This document shows, piece by piece, positions 17,069 through 25,292 of a stretch of 62,181 nucleotides of DNA. The DNA is from CAYWNA01 sp964459305 (GTDB taxonomy: Bacteria; Planctomycetota; Planctomycetia; Pirellulales; Pirellulaceae). The stretch covers positions 1-62,181 of the forward strand of contig CAYWNA010000050.1 of the NCBI GenBank assembly GCA_964459305.1, given 5' to 3'. The notes under the pieces were generated by a model. The model was given only the letters and a program-made list of their open reading frames with translations. It did no database searches and had not been told where the DNA came from. Numbering within the stretch: position 1 is the first letter of the stretch; each line of letters opens with the position of its first letter. Both the position numbers and the translations under genes were made by a program.

Positions 17069-18457
17069 TTAGTCTGCCGGCCAGTGAATTCGTTCGAAAA
17101 GCGAACGCAGTTTTCGGCCGCGAGTCGGATTCACTGACTCCACGAATGATACGCGACCTTGCAGGTGTAAGCGAAAGTCGGGCAACCGGGCATGGTTCTC
17201 GCCGCCTGGCCCCCGTTTGACACAGTTGTAAAGAACGGCCTTAAGACGATCAAACTCGTCCCGCGGAATATTGAGATGCCGATTGACTGTGAGCCCCGCC
17301 GCGCACTGCCGGACACCTTGACGCATGATCCGCGTCTTGCGGGCGTTGATTTCGAAACCTTCGGCCGTTACGACGGCGTAGACCATCGTGTGAAACCGGC
17401 GAATCGATCGAACCAGAATATGACTGCCCGAGAACAGCAGATCGTCTGCGTAACGAGTGTACCGGCCGCCGAACGACCGAGCCAGTCCCGCGAGGCGGCA
17501 GTCGAGGCGATAGCTACACAGGTTGGCGAGAGCGGGAGACGTCGGAGCCCCTTGAGGAAGATGCGGTCGCCGATATAGACCTTCGTGGCGCAAACGATCA
17601 AAGGCGTTCCCATATTGCGGAAAACTCAGCCAGACATCGCCGGGAACCTCGTTCGTGCCCAAAGCCGCCAGGCACCGGGAGACCTCCTCAGGATAACCGG
17701 CTGTCCGAAACACGGCCACGACACGCCGCTTTGCGATGCGCGGAAAAAAGTCGCTCAAATCAGTGCGGAGAACGATCGGTTGGCCAACATGAGGTGCGGC
17801 AAAACTCTTGATCGATCGCCCTCGACAGAATCCGTGCGCTGCTTCGTGGAGCGGTATGCTGCCAAGGATGCCGTTCAAAATGCGTCGCTGAATTGCCTTC
17901 AGCCGCTGCTTGGGCGACTCGATCAGCCGGGCGGAACCACCAACTCGCTTGGACAACCAGTGGTAGCGGTAATGCCGCAACGGTCCGCGAGGGACCTTTC
18001 GTTCCAGCCCTCGTTGATCAGCGAACCAGTCCAATTCCGTTGGCTTCAAGTCGAGCCAATCCGCCAACTCTCCCACCGTGACGATAGGCGGCACGTCCCA
18101 ATTGACGGGGTGCCCAACCGCCGGAACCACTACCGGCCGTTTCCGTTGTACTCCACCGACCTTCACGTCATGCTTGTCGCAGGCACGCCGAAGCCCTTCG
18201 TCCACGCGCAGAAACTGCAGCACTTGGAAACGGCTTGGTCGGCCGACCTGTCCAAAAGCGTGAACAAGACGTTGTGCCAACGACCGCATCCATCGCCAGT
18301 TTCGTAAGAGGGCATCCGCACCGCGCTCATTGAGATCGTCGGTTTCCCACCGGCCACAGACGAACGCGGACGCGAGACACTCTGCCACCAACTCTTGAGT
18401 TGCCATATCTGACACCAAACAGAATGCGGCGGCGGCCTCTCCAACCCGTCTCGTCAT
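17069..18457 (-). CDS. Retron-type reverse transcriptase (Mx162-like)
   Basis: Protein of 462 residues. The RT palm motifs are all visible: SPKQRLKAIQRRIL (181-194), AHGFCRGRSI (207-216), RTDLSDFF (231-238), LPQGAPTSP (300-308) and the catalytic YADD (336-339). Retron-specific features are present too: FAAPH (219-223) at the position of the NAxxH region-X motif, and AAGLTVN (386-392) at the VTG region-Y position. An N-terminal extension of about 150 residues, ending in VTVGELADWLDLKPTELDWFAD-like sequence, recalls the long N-terminus of myxobacterial Mx162/Sa163 RTs. It would synthesise msDNA from the upstream RNA. No effector gene is adjacent downstream. An internal ATG at 18406 is an alternative start. 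Comparison is from memory, not alignment. Confidence 0.88.
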   Translation of the reverse strand: MTRRVGEAAAAFCLVSDMATQELVAECLASAFVCGRWETDDLNERGADALLRNWRWMRSLAQRLVHAFGQVGRPSRFQVLQFLRVDEGLRRACDKHDVKVGGVQRKRPVVVPAVGHPVNWDVPPIVTVGELADWLDLKPTELDWFADQRGLERKVPRGPLRHYRYHWLSKRVGGSARLIESPKQRLKAIQRRILNGILGSIPLHEAAHGFCRGRSIKSFAAPHVGQPIVLRTDLSDFFPRIAKRRVVAVFRTAGYPEEVSRCLAALGTNEVPGDVWLSFPQYGNAFDRLRHEGLYRRPHLPQGAPTSPALANLCSYRLDCRLAGLARSFGGRYTRYADDLLFSGSHILVRSIRRFHTMVYAVVTAEGFEINARKTRIMRQGVRQCAAGLTVNRHLNIPRDEFDRLKAVLYNCVKRGPGGENHARLPDFRLHLQGRVSFVESVNPTRGRKLRSLFERIHWPAD

Positions 18458-18499
18458 GCGTGAGCGATTGTGCGTTTTCCGCGCACTTCTCGCTCACGC
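18458..18499 (-). other. Stem-loop abutting the RT start codon
   Basis: Perfect 10-bp outer stem (18458-18467 with 18490-18499, GCGTGAGCGA/TCGCTCACGC) and a 5-bp inner stem (18470-18474 with 18482-18486) around a 7-nt loop. It occupies the place where a ribosome binding site for ATG 18457 should be. Confidence 0.8.
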
Positions 18500-18699
18500 G
18501 GCGAAATGTCCATGGTCAAGTCATCGCCCTGGGGTATCCCCAGAGAGGCAAAACTCAGGCACACAGGGCGCCAAGGGCCTTGCCAACTTGGAAAGGACCG
18601 CCGCCGCACGATCAGCTTGACCCGACCGTACCGCTGTGTCAACTGGTTGAGGGTCCCTGGAATTCGAACGGGGCAAGGCACTCGGCAAGAGATGCCTCG
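18458..18699 (-). ncRNA. Candidate retron msr-msd RNA
   Basis: The 242-nt gap lies directly 5' of the RT on the same strand, where retron non-coding RNAs sit, and contains no ORF of its own. It can form several helices: the 42-nt hairpin at 18458-18499; CTGGGG/CCCCAG at 18529-18543; a long-range GGTCAAG/CTTGACC pair (18514-18520 with 18616-18622); and ACACAG/CTGTGT joining about 18562 and 18635. The exact a1/a2 repeat and the branching G could not be assigned, so boundaries are provisional. Confidence 0.45.
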
Positions 18700-20037
18700 T
18701 CAGGCCGTCTGGCGCACGGTCTCACAATCGGCTCCCAGCGCGTCGAGCATCTGCCTTACGGAAGACTCGAGCGCCAGAGTGACGTCCTGGACCGCTTCGC
18801 GCCGATTCGCCGTGTATGACGAAAGATGGTCCTTCAGGTCGATTGGATCTCCGACCTTGACACACGCCTTTCTCGGGCCCCAGATTCGCCGTTCGTTAAA
18901 GACTTCCATCTCCAGCAGGCAGAGCACATCCAGGAAGCGGTCGACCGTCATCGATTCGCTTACGTATCCGTCATAGATGGCAACGAACTGCAACACGCGC
19001 CAAAGATCGTCGTACAAATTGCGCATCATCTGTTGACGTTCAAGGGCAAGTTGCCGCTCGTAATCGGACGCATCCGGTTCCTCGTGGACGAACCGGTCGA
19101 CGGTGTTGAAGAGGGTGCGTATGCGATCGAGCAGCATCCGTCCCTCGGGCGGCGTTACCTCCAGTTGTTGCTCCAAGCGAGAAACAACAAACTCCTTTAC
19201 GTTCTGAATGCGGTCGTTCATGCTGCTGGCTTCGTCCGGCGTGACGCCATGCATCTTCTCGTTCGCAGCGAGCACGGCCTCCGCCACCCGTCGCAGCCGG
19301 TCATAACGGGAAACCGGATTTAGATCCTTGGAGGCAAACAGGTTCGATTCAAGCCGCGCGAGCGAGGCATCGATCTCGTCGTGCATGTCTTCGAGGTAGA
19401 CGTACTTGACCGCGATCGGGATACAGAAAAGGCTTGGATCCTCCTCTGTCTTGGCCGCGTCCTCGTAAGCCTTGAAGGCCATTTGGAACACGCCCTGCTG
19501 AAACGGGATAACCGTGCTGTTTTGCCACACGGTTTGACCTTCCGGAAAGATGACCAGCCACCGTTTTCCCGCAGCCAGAAGCTGCCTGGTCATCTGAAAC
19601 GACGGCCTGTCCGCGGTCCCTCGGATGATCGAGTACGCCCCCAGTCGCTGCATGATCCAGCCGGTGATGGGAGACTGCTCGAACGCCTCCATCGCGGCCA
19701 TGTAATTGTAATCGTCGCCGAGCAGCTTCGACAGATACATGATGATGTGAGGCTCAAAACCACCGGAGTGGCTCGGCGTCACCAGACACCGCTTTCCTTT
19801 AAGTCTTCTCAGCCTATCCAGATCGTCCTGGCTGACGTCGATCTCGGTCACCTTGAGCTTCCGCCGAATGGCACTCCGAATTCTCGTGTTGAATAAAGCG
19901 ATGACGAAGCGGTTGCTCTTCGGCGGACGAAAAGTAAACGGTTTTGGCCTGGCGCGAGGATCGGATTCCACGAGTCTTGTCGGGTCCATAGATTGATGCC
20001 CCTCTGATTCGGCGCGACCCATCGTTCGTTTGTGCAT
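18700..20037 (-). CDS. PlsC-like glycerophosphate/lysophosphatidate acyltransferase
   Basis: Protein of 445 residues. The LPLAT core lies at residues about 80-185: SHSGGFEP (His90, Glu95) in place of the usual H-X4-D, RGTADRP at 139-145, and FPEGQT at 174-179. The C-terminal 240 residues are a helical region rich in charged residues (YERQLALERQQMMRNLYDDLW), not a standard PlsC part. Predicted to transfer acyl chains to a phosphoglycerol-type acceptor at the membrane; the substrate is unknown. Substitution of the catalytic-motif Asp by Glu is unusual. ATG at 20037 is assumed; 19989 (AGGGG upstream) is an alternative. It is followed on the same strand by the retron leader. Confidence 0.7.
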   Translation of the reverse strand: MHKRTMGRAESEGHQSMDPTRLVESDPRARPKPFTFRPPKSNRFVIALFNTRIRSAIRRKLKVTEIDVSQDDLDRLRRLKGKRCLVTPSHSGGFEPHIIMYLSKLLGDDYNYMAAMEAFEQSPITGWIMQRLGAYSIIRGTADRPSFQMTRQLLAAGKRWLVIFPEGQTVWQNSTVIPFQQGVFQMAFKAYEDAAKTEEDPSLFCIPIAVKYVYLEDMHDEIDASLARLESNLFASKDLNPVSRYDRLRRVAEAVLAANEKMHGVTPDEASSMNDRIQNVKEFVVSRLEQQLEVTPPEGRMLLDRIRTLFNTVDRFVHEEPDASDYERQLALERQQMMRNLYDDLWRVLQFVAIYDGYVSESMTVDRFLDVLCLLEMEVFNERRIWGPRKACVKVGDPIDLKDHLSSYTANRREAVQDVTLALESSVRQMLDALGADCETVRQTA

Positions 20038-20221
20038 TCATTGTCTGCCCTGTGCCGGTGATGTCAACGGTCTCGCGTTCCGCATACTGTCCGGATCGGG
20101 ACGACTCCTCCAAGTCATCGATGGCCTCAGCCGATTGACCGCCGCAATGAAGGCGTCGTAGAATGCCGCAATCGGCAGAGGTGCGTGTGCATCCAACGAC
20201 AATTCTTGAAACGGTGGCGCC

Positions 20222-23200
20222 ATGAAGCTGTATTTCAAACGCTCGTGCTGGTCTTTCCTTTTCGTGGCCGCGGCAATTGCCGCGACGGGGGTCCAATCGC
20301 GGGGCGATCCGTTGCCGGAAGTTCCCAATGCCGGTTTCGAGCAAGGTGAAGAAGCGCCGGATCATTGGCAATTGGTCGGCAACGGCCGGTGGGTGGATCG
20401 CGGCGTGCTGGAAGTGACCGGCAGCGGAGACGATTCTACCTACTGGCGATGCGATGGTTTCGCTTTCCAACCGGGACGGCTGTATCGTTTTCAAACGCGG
20501 GCTCGTCGTACCAGCGGTAGCGGCACGGCGATTACCGGGCCGACGTTTGCCAACCGGGATCAGGCGAAGCTAACGCCGAGTTGGCAGTGGATCGGTCACG
20601 TGTTTCGCACACCAGATCGCGTCGATGGCGATTACCTTCGGCTTGGCCAGTGGCACGCCACCGGGGCCATTCAGTTTGACGCTGTGCGAATCGTGCCCGT
20701 GGTTCCCGTGCACCGCGAGTTCGGCGGGCTGACACTGGGCGAAGGCGAAACGATTCAGGATGGCGAGTATGCGTTTGTGGGTACGTTCAGCCACCAAGGA
20801 AGCAACTACCATCGGACCTTGCAGAGCGTTGGTACCTCGTTCAATTCCGATCGTTGGGCGTTTGGCGCCGGCAGTCAGATTACGTATCGTTTCGCCCTGT
20901 CGGGCCACCAGTTCCTGGCAGGCAGCGTCCAGGCGAACGTCAACTACTACGTACGAGGCAGCTGTCAGATCGAGGCTAGCCGCGACGGCCGGGCGTGGCA
21001 TGGGCTGGCTGTGCAGGAAGGTCTAGGCACGGCCACGGGCGAGTTGCCCAGCGAGTTGCTTCCGGCCTCGGAATTGCTGCTCCGTCTGCGTCCGTCGGAT
21101 GAATCGGGTCATTTCCAGGTTAATCGCATCGACTTCCGCGCTCGACTCAGCGGCACTGCGCCGGACGCCGTTGGCGAGACGTTGTATGCCGACATCGAGG
21201 AGTCCAGCGATAAGTTGTCGTTTGAATCAATGTCGATTCGTCGTGATCCGAAGTCGGGAAACGACGTGTTGCGGTTGGGCGTGAAGAACCCGGCGTCGCA
21301 GGCGCAGGAGTTGGCAGTGGAAGTTCAAGATCCACTGCAAGCCGAACCGATCCGGCTGCTGCAAACGGTGCAAGCCGCTAACGTGGGCCTTTTTGACGTG
21401 CCTCTATCCGCCGGAGAATCAGGCGAGCGCGAAGTGATCTTCCGCGTAACGGCTGCCGAAGGTGTCGCCGCAACGGCAAAGGTGACGATCACGGTGCCCG
21501 ATTTCTACCGAACCGACTACGGCCAGCGGATCGCGGGCATCACGGGCGAGACGACCGTTTGGTGGTGCGATGCGACGCATAAAGTACCGCGCAGTCGAGC
21601 GTTGCCGGATGCGTCGGCACCTGCCGTGCAGCTTGAGGCGGCGCGGCACGATTACGAACCTGTGCAGATCGTGGTTCGGCCGACGAAACCGCTGGAAGGA
21701 CTCGTGGCCAAGGCGAGTCCACTGGTCGGTCCCGGCGGCGCGATGATTTCGGTGGAGAACATTCGCATTCTGCAAGTCTACTACCACTTCGTTCATCATC
21801 CGACCGACGCGACCGGGCTGCGCGAATGGTGGCCCGATGCGCTGCCGCCGCTGGACGAACCGATCGATGTGGCGGCCGGCCAGAATCAGCCGTTGTGGGT
21901 CTTGGTGTATGTTCCGCCCGATGCAAAACCCGGCGACTATGCGGGTCACGTTACGCTGAACGCGAAGGGCTTTTCCGTACAGGTTCCGTTGTGGCTACAC
22001 GTGTGGGACTTTGCGCTGCCGAAGCGAAACCATTTGCAGACGGCCTACGGCCTTGGGGTTCACGATATCTTCCGATACCACGGGCTAAAGACCGAAGCCG
22101 ACAAGCGGAAAGTGCTGGACATGTACTTCCGATCCTTTGCCGAGCACCGCATCAGCCCTTACGACCCAACGCCAATGGATCCAATTCGCGTCAAGTTCTT
22201 GCCGGACGAAGACCCGCCGCGTGCCGAAGTGGATTTCGCGGCGTTCGACCGCGCCATGGCGCATGCGGTCGACGAGTACGGGTTCACTGGCTATCGGCTA
22301 CCGGTTCAAGGCATGGGCGGCGGCACGTTTCACAAACGTTATCCGCCCAAGATCGGTGAGTTTGGGGAAGACACGCCTGAGTACAAGTCCATGTTTTCAA
22401 GCTACGTGGGGCAGCTTGAAAAGCACCTGCGCGAGCAAGGCTGGCTGGACATGGCCTACATCTACTGGTTCGACGAACCGGCACCGCGAGACTACGAGTT
22501 TGTGGCGGGCGGTATGAGGCGTTTGAAAGAGAACGCGCCGGGACTGCGACGGATGCTGACCGAAGAGCCGGGAGACAACGTGTTGGCCGGACTGGTCGAC
22601 ATCTGGTGTCCGGTCAGCCACAACTACGACCACGAGGCGGCCGAGAAGCGGCGCGTTCACGACGAACGATTCTGGTGGTACGTATGCACCGGACCCAAGG
22701 CACCGTACTGCACGTTGTTCATCGACCATCCCGCCACCGAGATGCGTGTTTGGCACTGGCAGACGTGGCAACGCAAAATCGTGGGGACTTTGGTATGGCG
22801 TTCGAACTACTGGACCTCCAGCGCCGCCTTTCCAGACCAGCCGCAGGATCCGTACGAAGATCCGATGGGCTACGTGAGCGGTTACTCGACACCCCGTGGC
22901 GTCCGTCGCCACTGGGGCAACGGCGATGGGCGGTTCATCTATCCAGCGTTGGCTGCAGCCGTTCCGGGCAAATCCGGTCCGGAACCGGTAATCGCTCCGC
23001 CCGTCTCCAGCATCCGCTGGGAGATGATTCGCGAAGGTGTCGAGGACTACGAATATCTGTACTTGCTGCGAGAGTTGATCGACAAGAACCGCAGCCGCCT
23101 GTCGGAGGACGAGATCGGCCGTTATGAAGCGCTGCTCGACGTCCCCACCGAGATCACCACAGACATGACGACGTTCACGACCGATCCCGCACCGATCTAC

Positions 23201-23248
23201 GACCACCGACGCGCGGTGGCCGAGGCGATAGAGGCGTTGGGCAAGTGA
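20222..23248 (+). CDS. GH123/DUF4091-type glycoside hydrolase, exported
   Basis: Protein of 1008 residues with a signal peptide (about 1-28, FLFVAAAIAATGVQS). N-terminal beta-sandwich modules (about 35-170 and 180-320) resemble carbohydrate-binding folds. The C-terminal half has the DUF4091/GH123 layout: AGDYAG-like sandwich (GDYAGHVTLNAKGFSVQVPLWLHVWDF), a TIM barrel with the acidic motif YWFDEPAP (Asp-Glu near 750) and the closing signature IRWEMIREGVEDYEYLYLLRE. GH123 enzymes are N-acetyl-beta-galactosaminidases that use the acetamido group; whether this enzyme shares that substrate is unproven. It is divergent from the acyltransferase gene across 184 bp. Confidence 0.82.
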   Translation: MKLYFKRSCWSFLFVAAAIAATGVQSRGDPLPEVPNAGFEQGEEAPDHWQLVGNGRWVDRGVLEVTGSGDDSTYWRCDGFAFQPGRLYRFQTRARRTSGSGTAITGPTFANRDQAKLTPSWQWIGHVFRTPDRVDGDYLRLGQWHATGAIQFDAVRIVPVVPVHREFGGLTLGEGETIQDGEYAFVGTFSHQGSNYHRTLQSVGTSFNSDRWAFGAGSQITYRFALSGHQFLAGSVQANVNYYVRGSCQIEASRDGRAWHGLAVQEGLGTATGELPSELLPASELLLRLRPSDESGHFQVNRIDFRARLSGTAPDAVGETLYADIEESSDKLSFESMSIRRDPKSGNDVLRLGVKNPASQAQELAVEVQDPLQAEPIRLLQTVQAANVGLFDVPLSAGESGEREVIFRVTAAEGVAATAKVTITVPDFYRTDYGQRIAGITGETTVWWCDATHKVPRSRALPDASAPAVQLEAARHDYEPVQIVVRPTKPLEGLVAKASPLVGPGGAMISVENIRILQVYYHFVHHPTDATGLREWWPDALPPLDEPIDVAAGQNQPLWVLVYVPPDAKPGDYAGHVTLNAKGFSVQVPLWLHVWDFALPKRNHLQTAYGLGVHDIFRYHGLKTEADKRKVLDMYFRSFAEHRISPYDPTPMDPIRVKFLPDEDPPRAEVDFAAFDRAMAHAVDEYGFTGYRLPVQGMGGGTFHKRYPPKIGEFGEDTPEYKSMFSSYVGQLEKHLREQGWLDMAYIYWFDEPAPRDYEFVAGGMRRLKENAPGLRRMLTEEPGDNVLAGLVDIWCPVSHNYDHEAAEKRRVHDERFWWYVCTGPKAPYCTLFIDHPATEMRVWHWQTWQRKIVGTLVWRSNYWTSSAAFPDQPQDPYEDPMGYVSGYSTPRGVRRHWGNGDGRFIYPALAAAVPGKSGPEPVIAPPVSSIRWEMIREGVEDYEYLYLLRELIDKNRSRLSEDEIGRYEALLDVPTEITTDMTTFTTDPAPIYDHRRAVAEAIEALGK

Positions 23249-23374
23249 ATCCATTGCGACCGGAATAGGGGACAAACTGGAACGAAGTTCCTGCCGTCTT
23301 GGCGGAATTTGGGATGTGAGGAACGTTGCGTCGGACTTCCTGGCCCCTTCCGGCAGCCGAGACCTGCAAAACCT

Positions 23375-23872
23375 TCAGCCCATTAACGGCGGTCGGCCGG
23401 CGGCTCGTCGGGCGTCGGCGACTTGGCCGCCATGATAGACGAGGTGCAGCGATATCGCGGATAGACAATGGCCAACCGTGCCAAAAAAATCCTTGGCTTC
23501 TTCCGGGACTTTGCTCCCTTTGTCGAGGTCGTCGTCCGTCATGGAATCCAACATCTTCAGTGTTCCGGCGCGTATTTCTCCAAACTTTGCCGCGATTTCG
23601 TCAAACGGTGGATACTGGCTTGCATCGGGCAGTGGCTGGCTGCCCTGGCCAAACAGATCCTTCCACTCTGCGATCGGGTTCGGCTTGCCGAAAATGAACT
23701 CGTCGCGCAGTTCTGCTTCGCTGTACGTCACGTGGCCCAAGATCCAAAGCGGATGATTCCCACCGTTGGCCGTCGGAACGGTAGTCGAAGCGTCTCTCAT
23801 GTCCAGAATCAACTCCATCACCCAAGCCGTGCTTTGCTCCAGCGAAATCTTGATAAGGTCATTCGCTTTCAT
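23375..23872 (-). CDS. DinB-superfamily metal-binding protein
   Basis: Protein of 165 residues, a four-helix-bundle DinB-type fold. The ATG at 23872 has GGAGA upstream and begins MKANDLIKISLEQS; a longer frame to 24004 looks non-coding. Metal-ligand His positions are present: HPLWILGHVTYSE in helix 2 and SLHLVYHGGQ near the C-terminus. Relatives act as thiol- or bacillithiol-dependent transferases or have unknown roles; nothing here indicates the substrate. It converges with the GH123 gene, 126 bp apart. Confidence 0.85.
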   Translation of the reverse strand: MKANDLIKISLEQSTAWVMELILDMRDASTTVPTANGGNHPLWILGHVTYSEAELRDEFIFGKPNPIAEWKDLFGQGSQPLPDASQYPPFDEIAAKFGEIRAGTLKMLDSMTDDDLDKGSKVPEEAKDFFGTVGHCLSAISLHLVYHGGQVADARRAAGRPPLMG

Positions 23873-24021
23873 GATTCGATCTCCGTCGCGGTCGAGGTTT
23901 CCTGACAAAGTGGCGGTCCAGGTGTCTCTGAGACTCCGCGTCTCGCGAGTGAGCCTGCGATCTGCTATCGTATGCTTTCCTTTGTTGTTATGCAAAACAA
24001 ACAACTCGGATTGGAAAAAGC

Positions 24022-25257
24022 GTGTTGTCGGGAGTCGTCTTTTCGTACGAAGCCCACATGGGTGTCTGGTTTTGCCTCGGGGCGATCCTCTTGGCGAGCG
24101 TGGTGACCGGCGCGGTGGCCTTGTGGCGCCGGCAGGCTGCTTGCGTTTTCGTCTCGGGACTGTTGCTAAATGTGATTGGCAGCATCGCCTGGAGGGTCTG
24201 GGGGCCTGGAACCGTCGCCGAGTTGTTCGAGATCAACGCGATTTCGTTGGCTGTCGGCTCGGCATTATGGACGCTGATCGGTGCGGTCCATCCATCGGGC
24301 ATCCCGCACGCAAGCTTCGGCAAACGACGGATTGTGTTCTCCCACCTCGCCCCTAAGCTCGCGGTGGGGCTGGTGGGATTGGCGGTTTCTATCGGCGTGG
24401 CTCGCGAAGTGATGAATCTGCCCCAGGTCGATCCTCGGCCGCTCGACTGGATTGCCCTGGCCGCCACCGTCGGTGCAGTCACAATGTGCCTGTGGGACCG
24501 CACGGCGAGATTCCCGTTGGCCGGCTTGTACGTGCTTGGGCTGGCGGCCATCGGCATGGAGCAGATTTACCGGTTTTCGCCCGGCAAGTTCTTTCTATGG
24601 GGCGTCAGCGCCGAGTACGCTGGATACGCGTTGGTGACCGCGCTGATCGGATGGTCGCTGCCCCGGCTCAAGTCGGTTTGGGTGGCGTTGCGGATTCCGG
24701 ACGAACCCGGTCGCTGGTCCCGACAGTGGTTCTTGCGGACACAAGTCCTAATCACCGCGGTCAGCGCAGCGCTGGCCGCTTGGATCTCAATCGATTTCTC
24801 TTTCGACGGGATGGGCGAAGGCGTAGCATTGTTTGGATGGACGGGACGTTTGACCGGCCGTCCGACCGCGCTGATGCTGGTCGGTGCGACGATCGTGATG
24901 GCCTGGCAGACCGATGGGGCTTGGCGAGCCGGATGGCAATACGCGGCCATGGCAGCCGGCGTGTTGTTCACCAGTTCGGTGGGCTGGGCCCGAATCGACT
25001 CCGCCTCCGATCCCACAAACGGCGACGCACGCTGGCTTCACCGCAGTGTGAACCTGTTAGTTTCCGCTTCGATGATGACGCTTTTGACCCGCTTCGGACT
25101 TGGCCGGGTGCTGCCCCGTAAGAGTGACTGGATCAACCGTGGTCGTAAGGCAATGCCGGCCTTCGCCGGGTTGGCCCTGTTGGCGTTGGCTATCGTGCTA
25201 GTTCTGGCAGCGGTCGCTGCCGCCGCAGTCGTGGATGCAGGCTCGCAGTCGAACTAG
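24022..25257 (+). CDS. Polytopic membrane protein of unknown function
   Basis: Protein of up to 411 residues with about 11 hydrophobic helices (for example FCLGAILLASVVTGAVAL, ALSLAVGSALWTL-like and AGLALLALAIVLVLAAVAAAAVV at the end). No family is recognised. The start is uncertain: TTG at 24022 with GGAAAA upstream, or ATG at 24058 with no clear site. The protein begins abruptly inside a helix-rich region, so it may be the 3' part of a longer ancestral gene. Confidence 0.55.
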   Translation: MLSGVVFSYEAHMGVWFCLGAILLASVVTGAVALWRRQAACVFVSGLLLNVIGSIAWRVWGPGTVAELFEINAISLAVGSALWTLIGAVHPSGIPHASFGKRRIVFSHLAPKLAVGLVGLAVSIGVAREVMNLPQVDPRPLDWIALAATVGAVTMCLWDRTARFPLAGLYVLGLAAIGMEQIYRFSPGKFFLWGVSAEYAGYALVTALIGWSLPRLKSVWVALRIPDEPGRWSRQWFLRTQVLITAVSAALAAWISIDFSFDGMGEGVALFGWTGRLTGRPTALMLVGATIVMAWQTDGAWRAGWQYAAMAAGVLFTSSVGWARIDSASDPTNGDARWLHRSVNLLVSASMMTLLTRFGLGRVLPRKSDWINRGRKAMPAFAGLALLALAIVLVLAAVAAAAVVDAGSQSN

Positions 25258-25263
25258 TTGCCT

Positions 25264-25285
25264 GGTTAAACCGCGACCCGCCAGG
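25264..25285. repeat. Half copy of palindrome family 2
   Basis: GGTTAAACCGCGACCCGCCAGG resembles one arm of the 9961-10046 palindrome with a few changes. The opposite arm is absent. It sits between two convergent genes. Confidence 0.5.
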
Positions 25286-25292
25286 TCGGGCT

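Noticed and set aside
17069..18457. Group II intron maturase or diversity-generating retroelement RT
   Set aside because: No maturase X or HNH endonuclease domain, no intron ends, and no template/variable repeat pair near the gene. Region X and Y motifs fit retrons.
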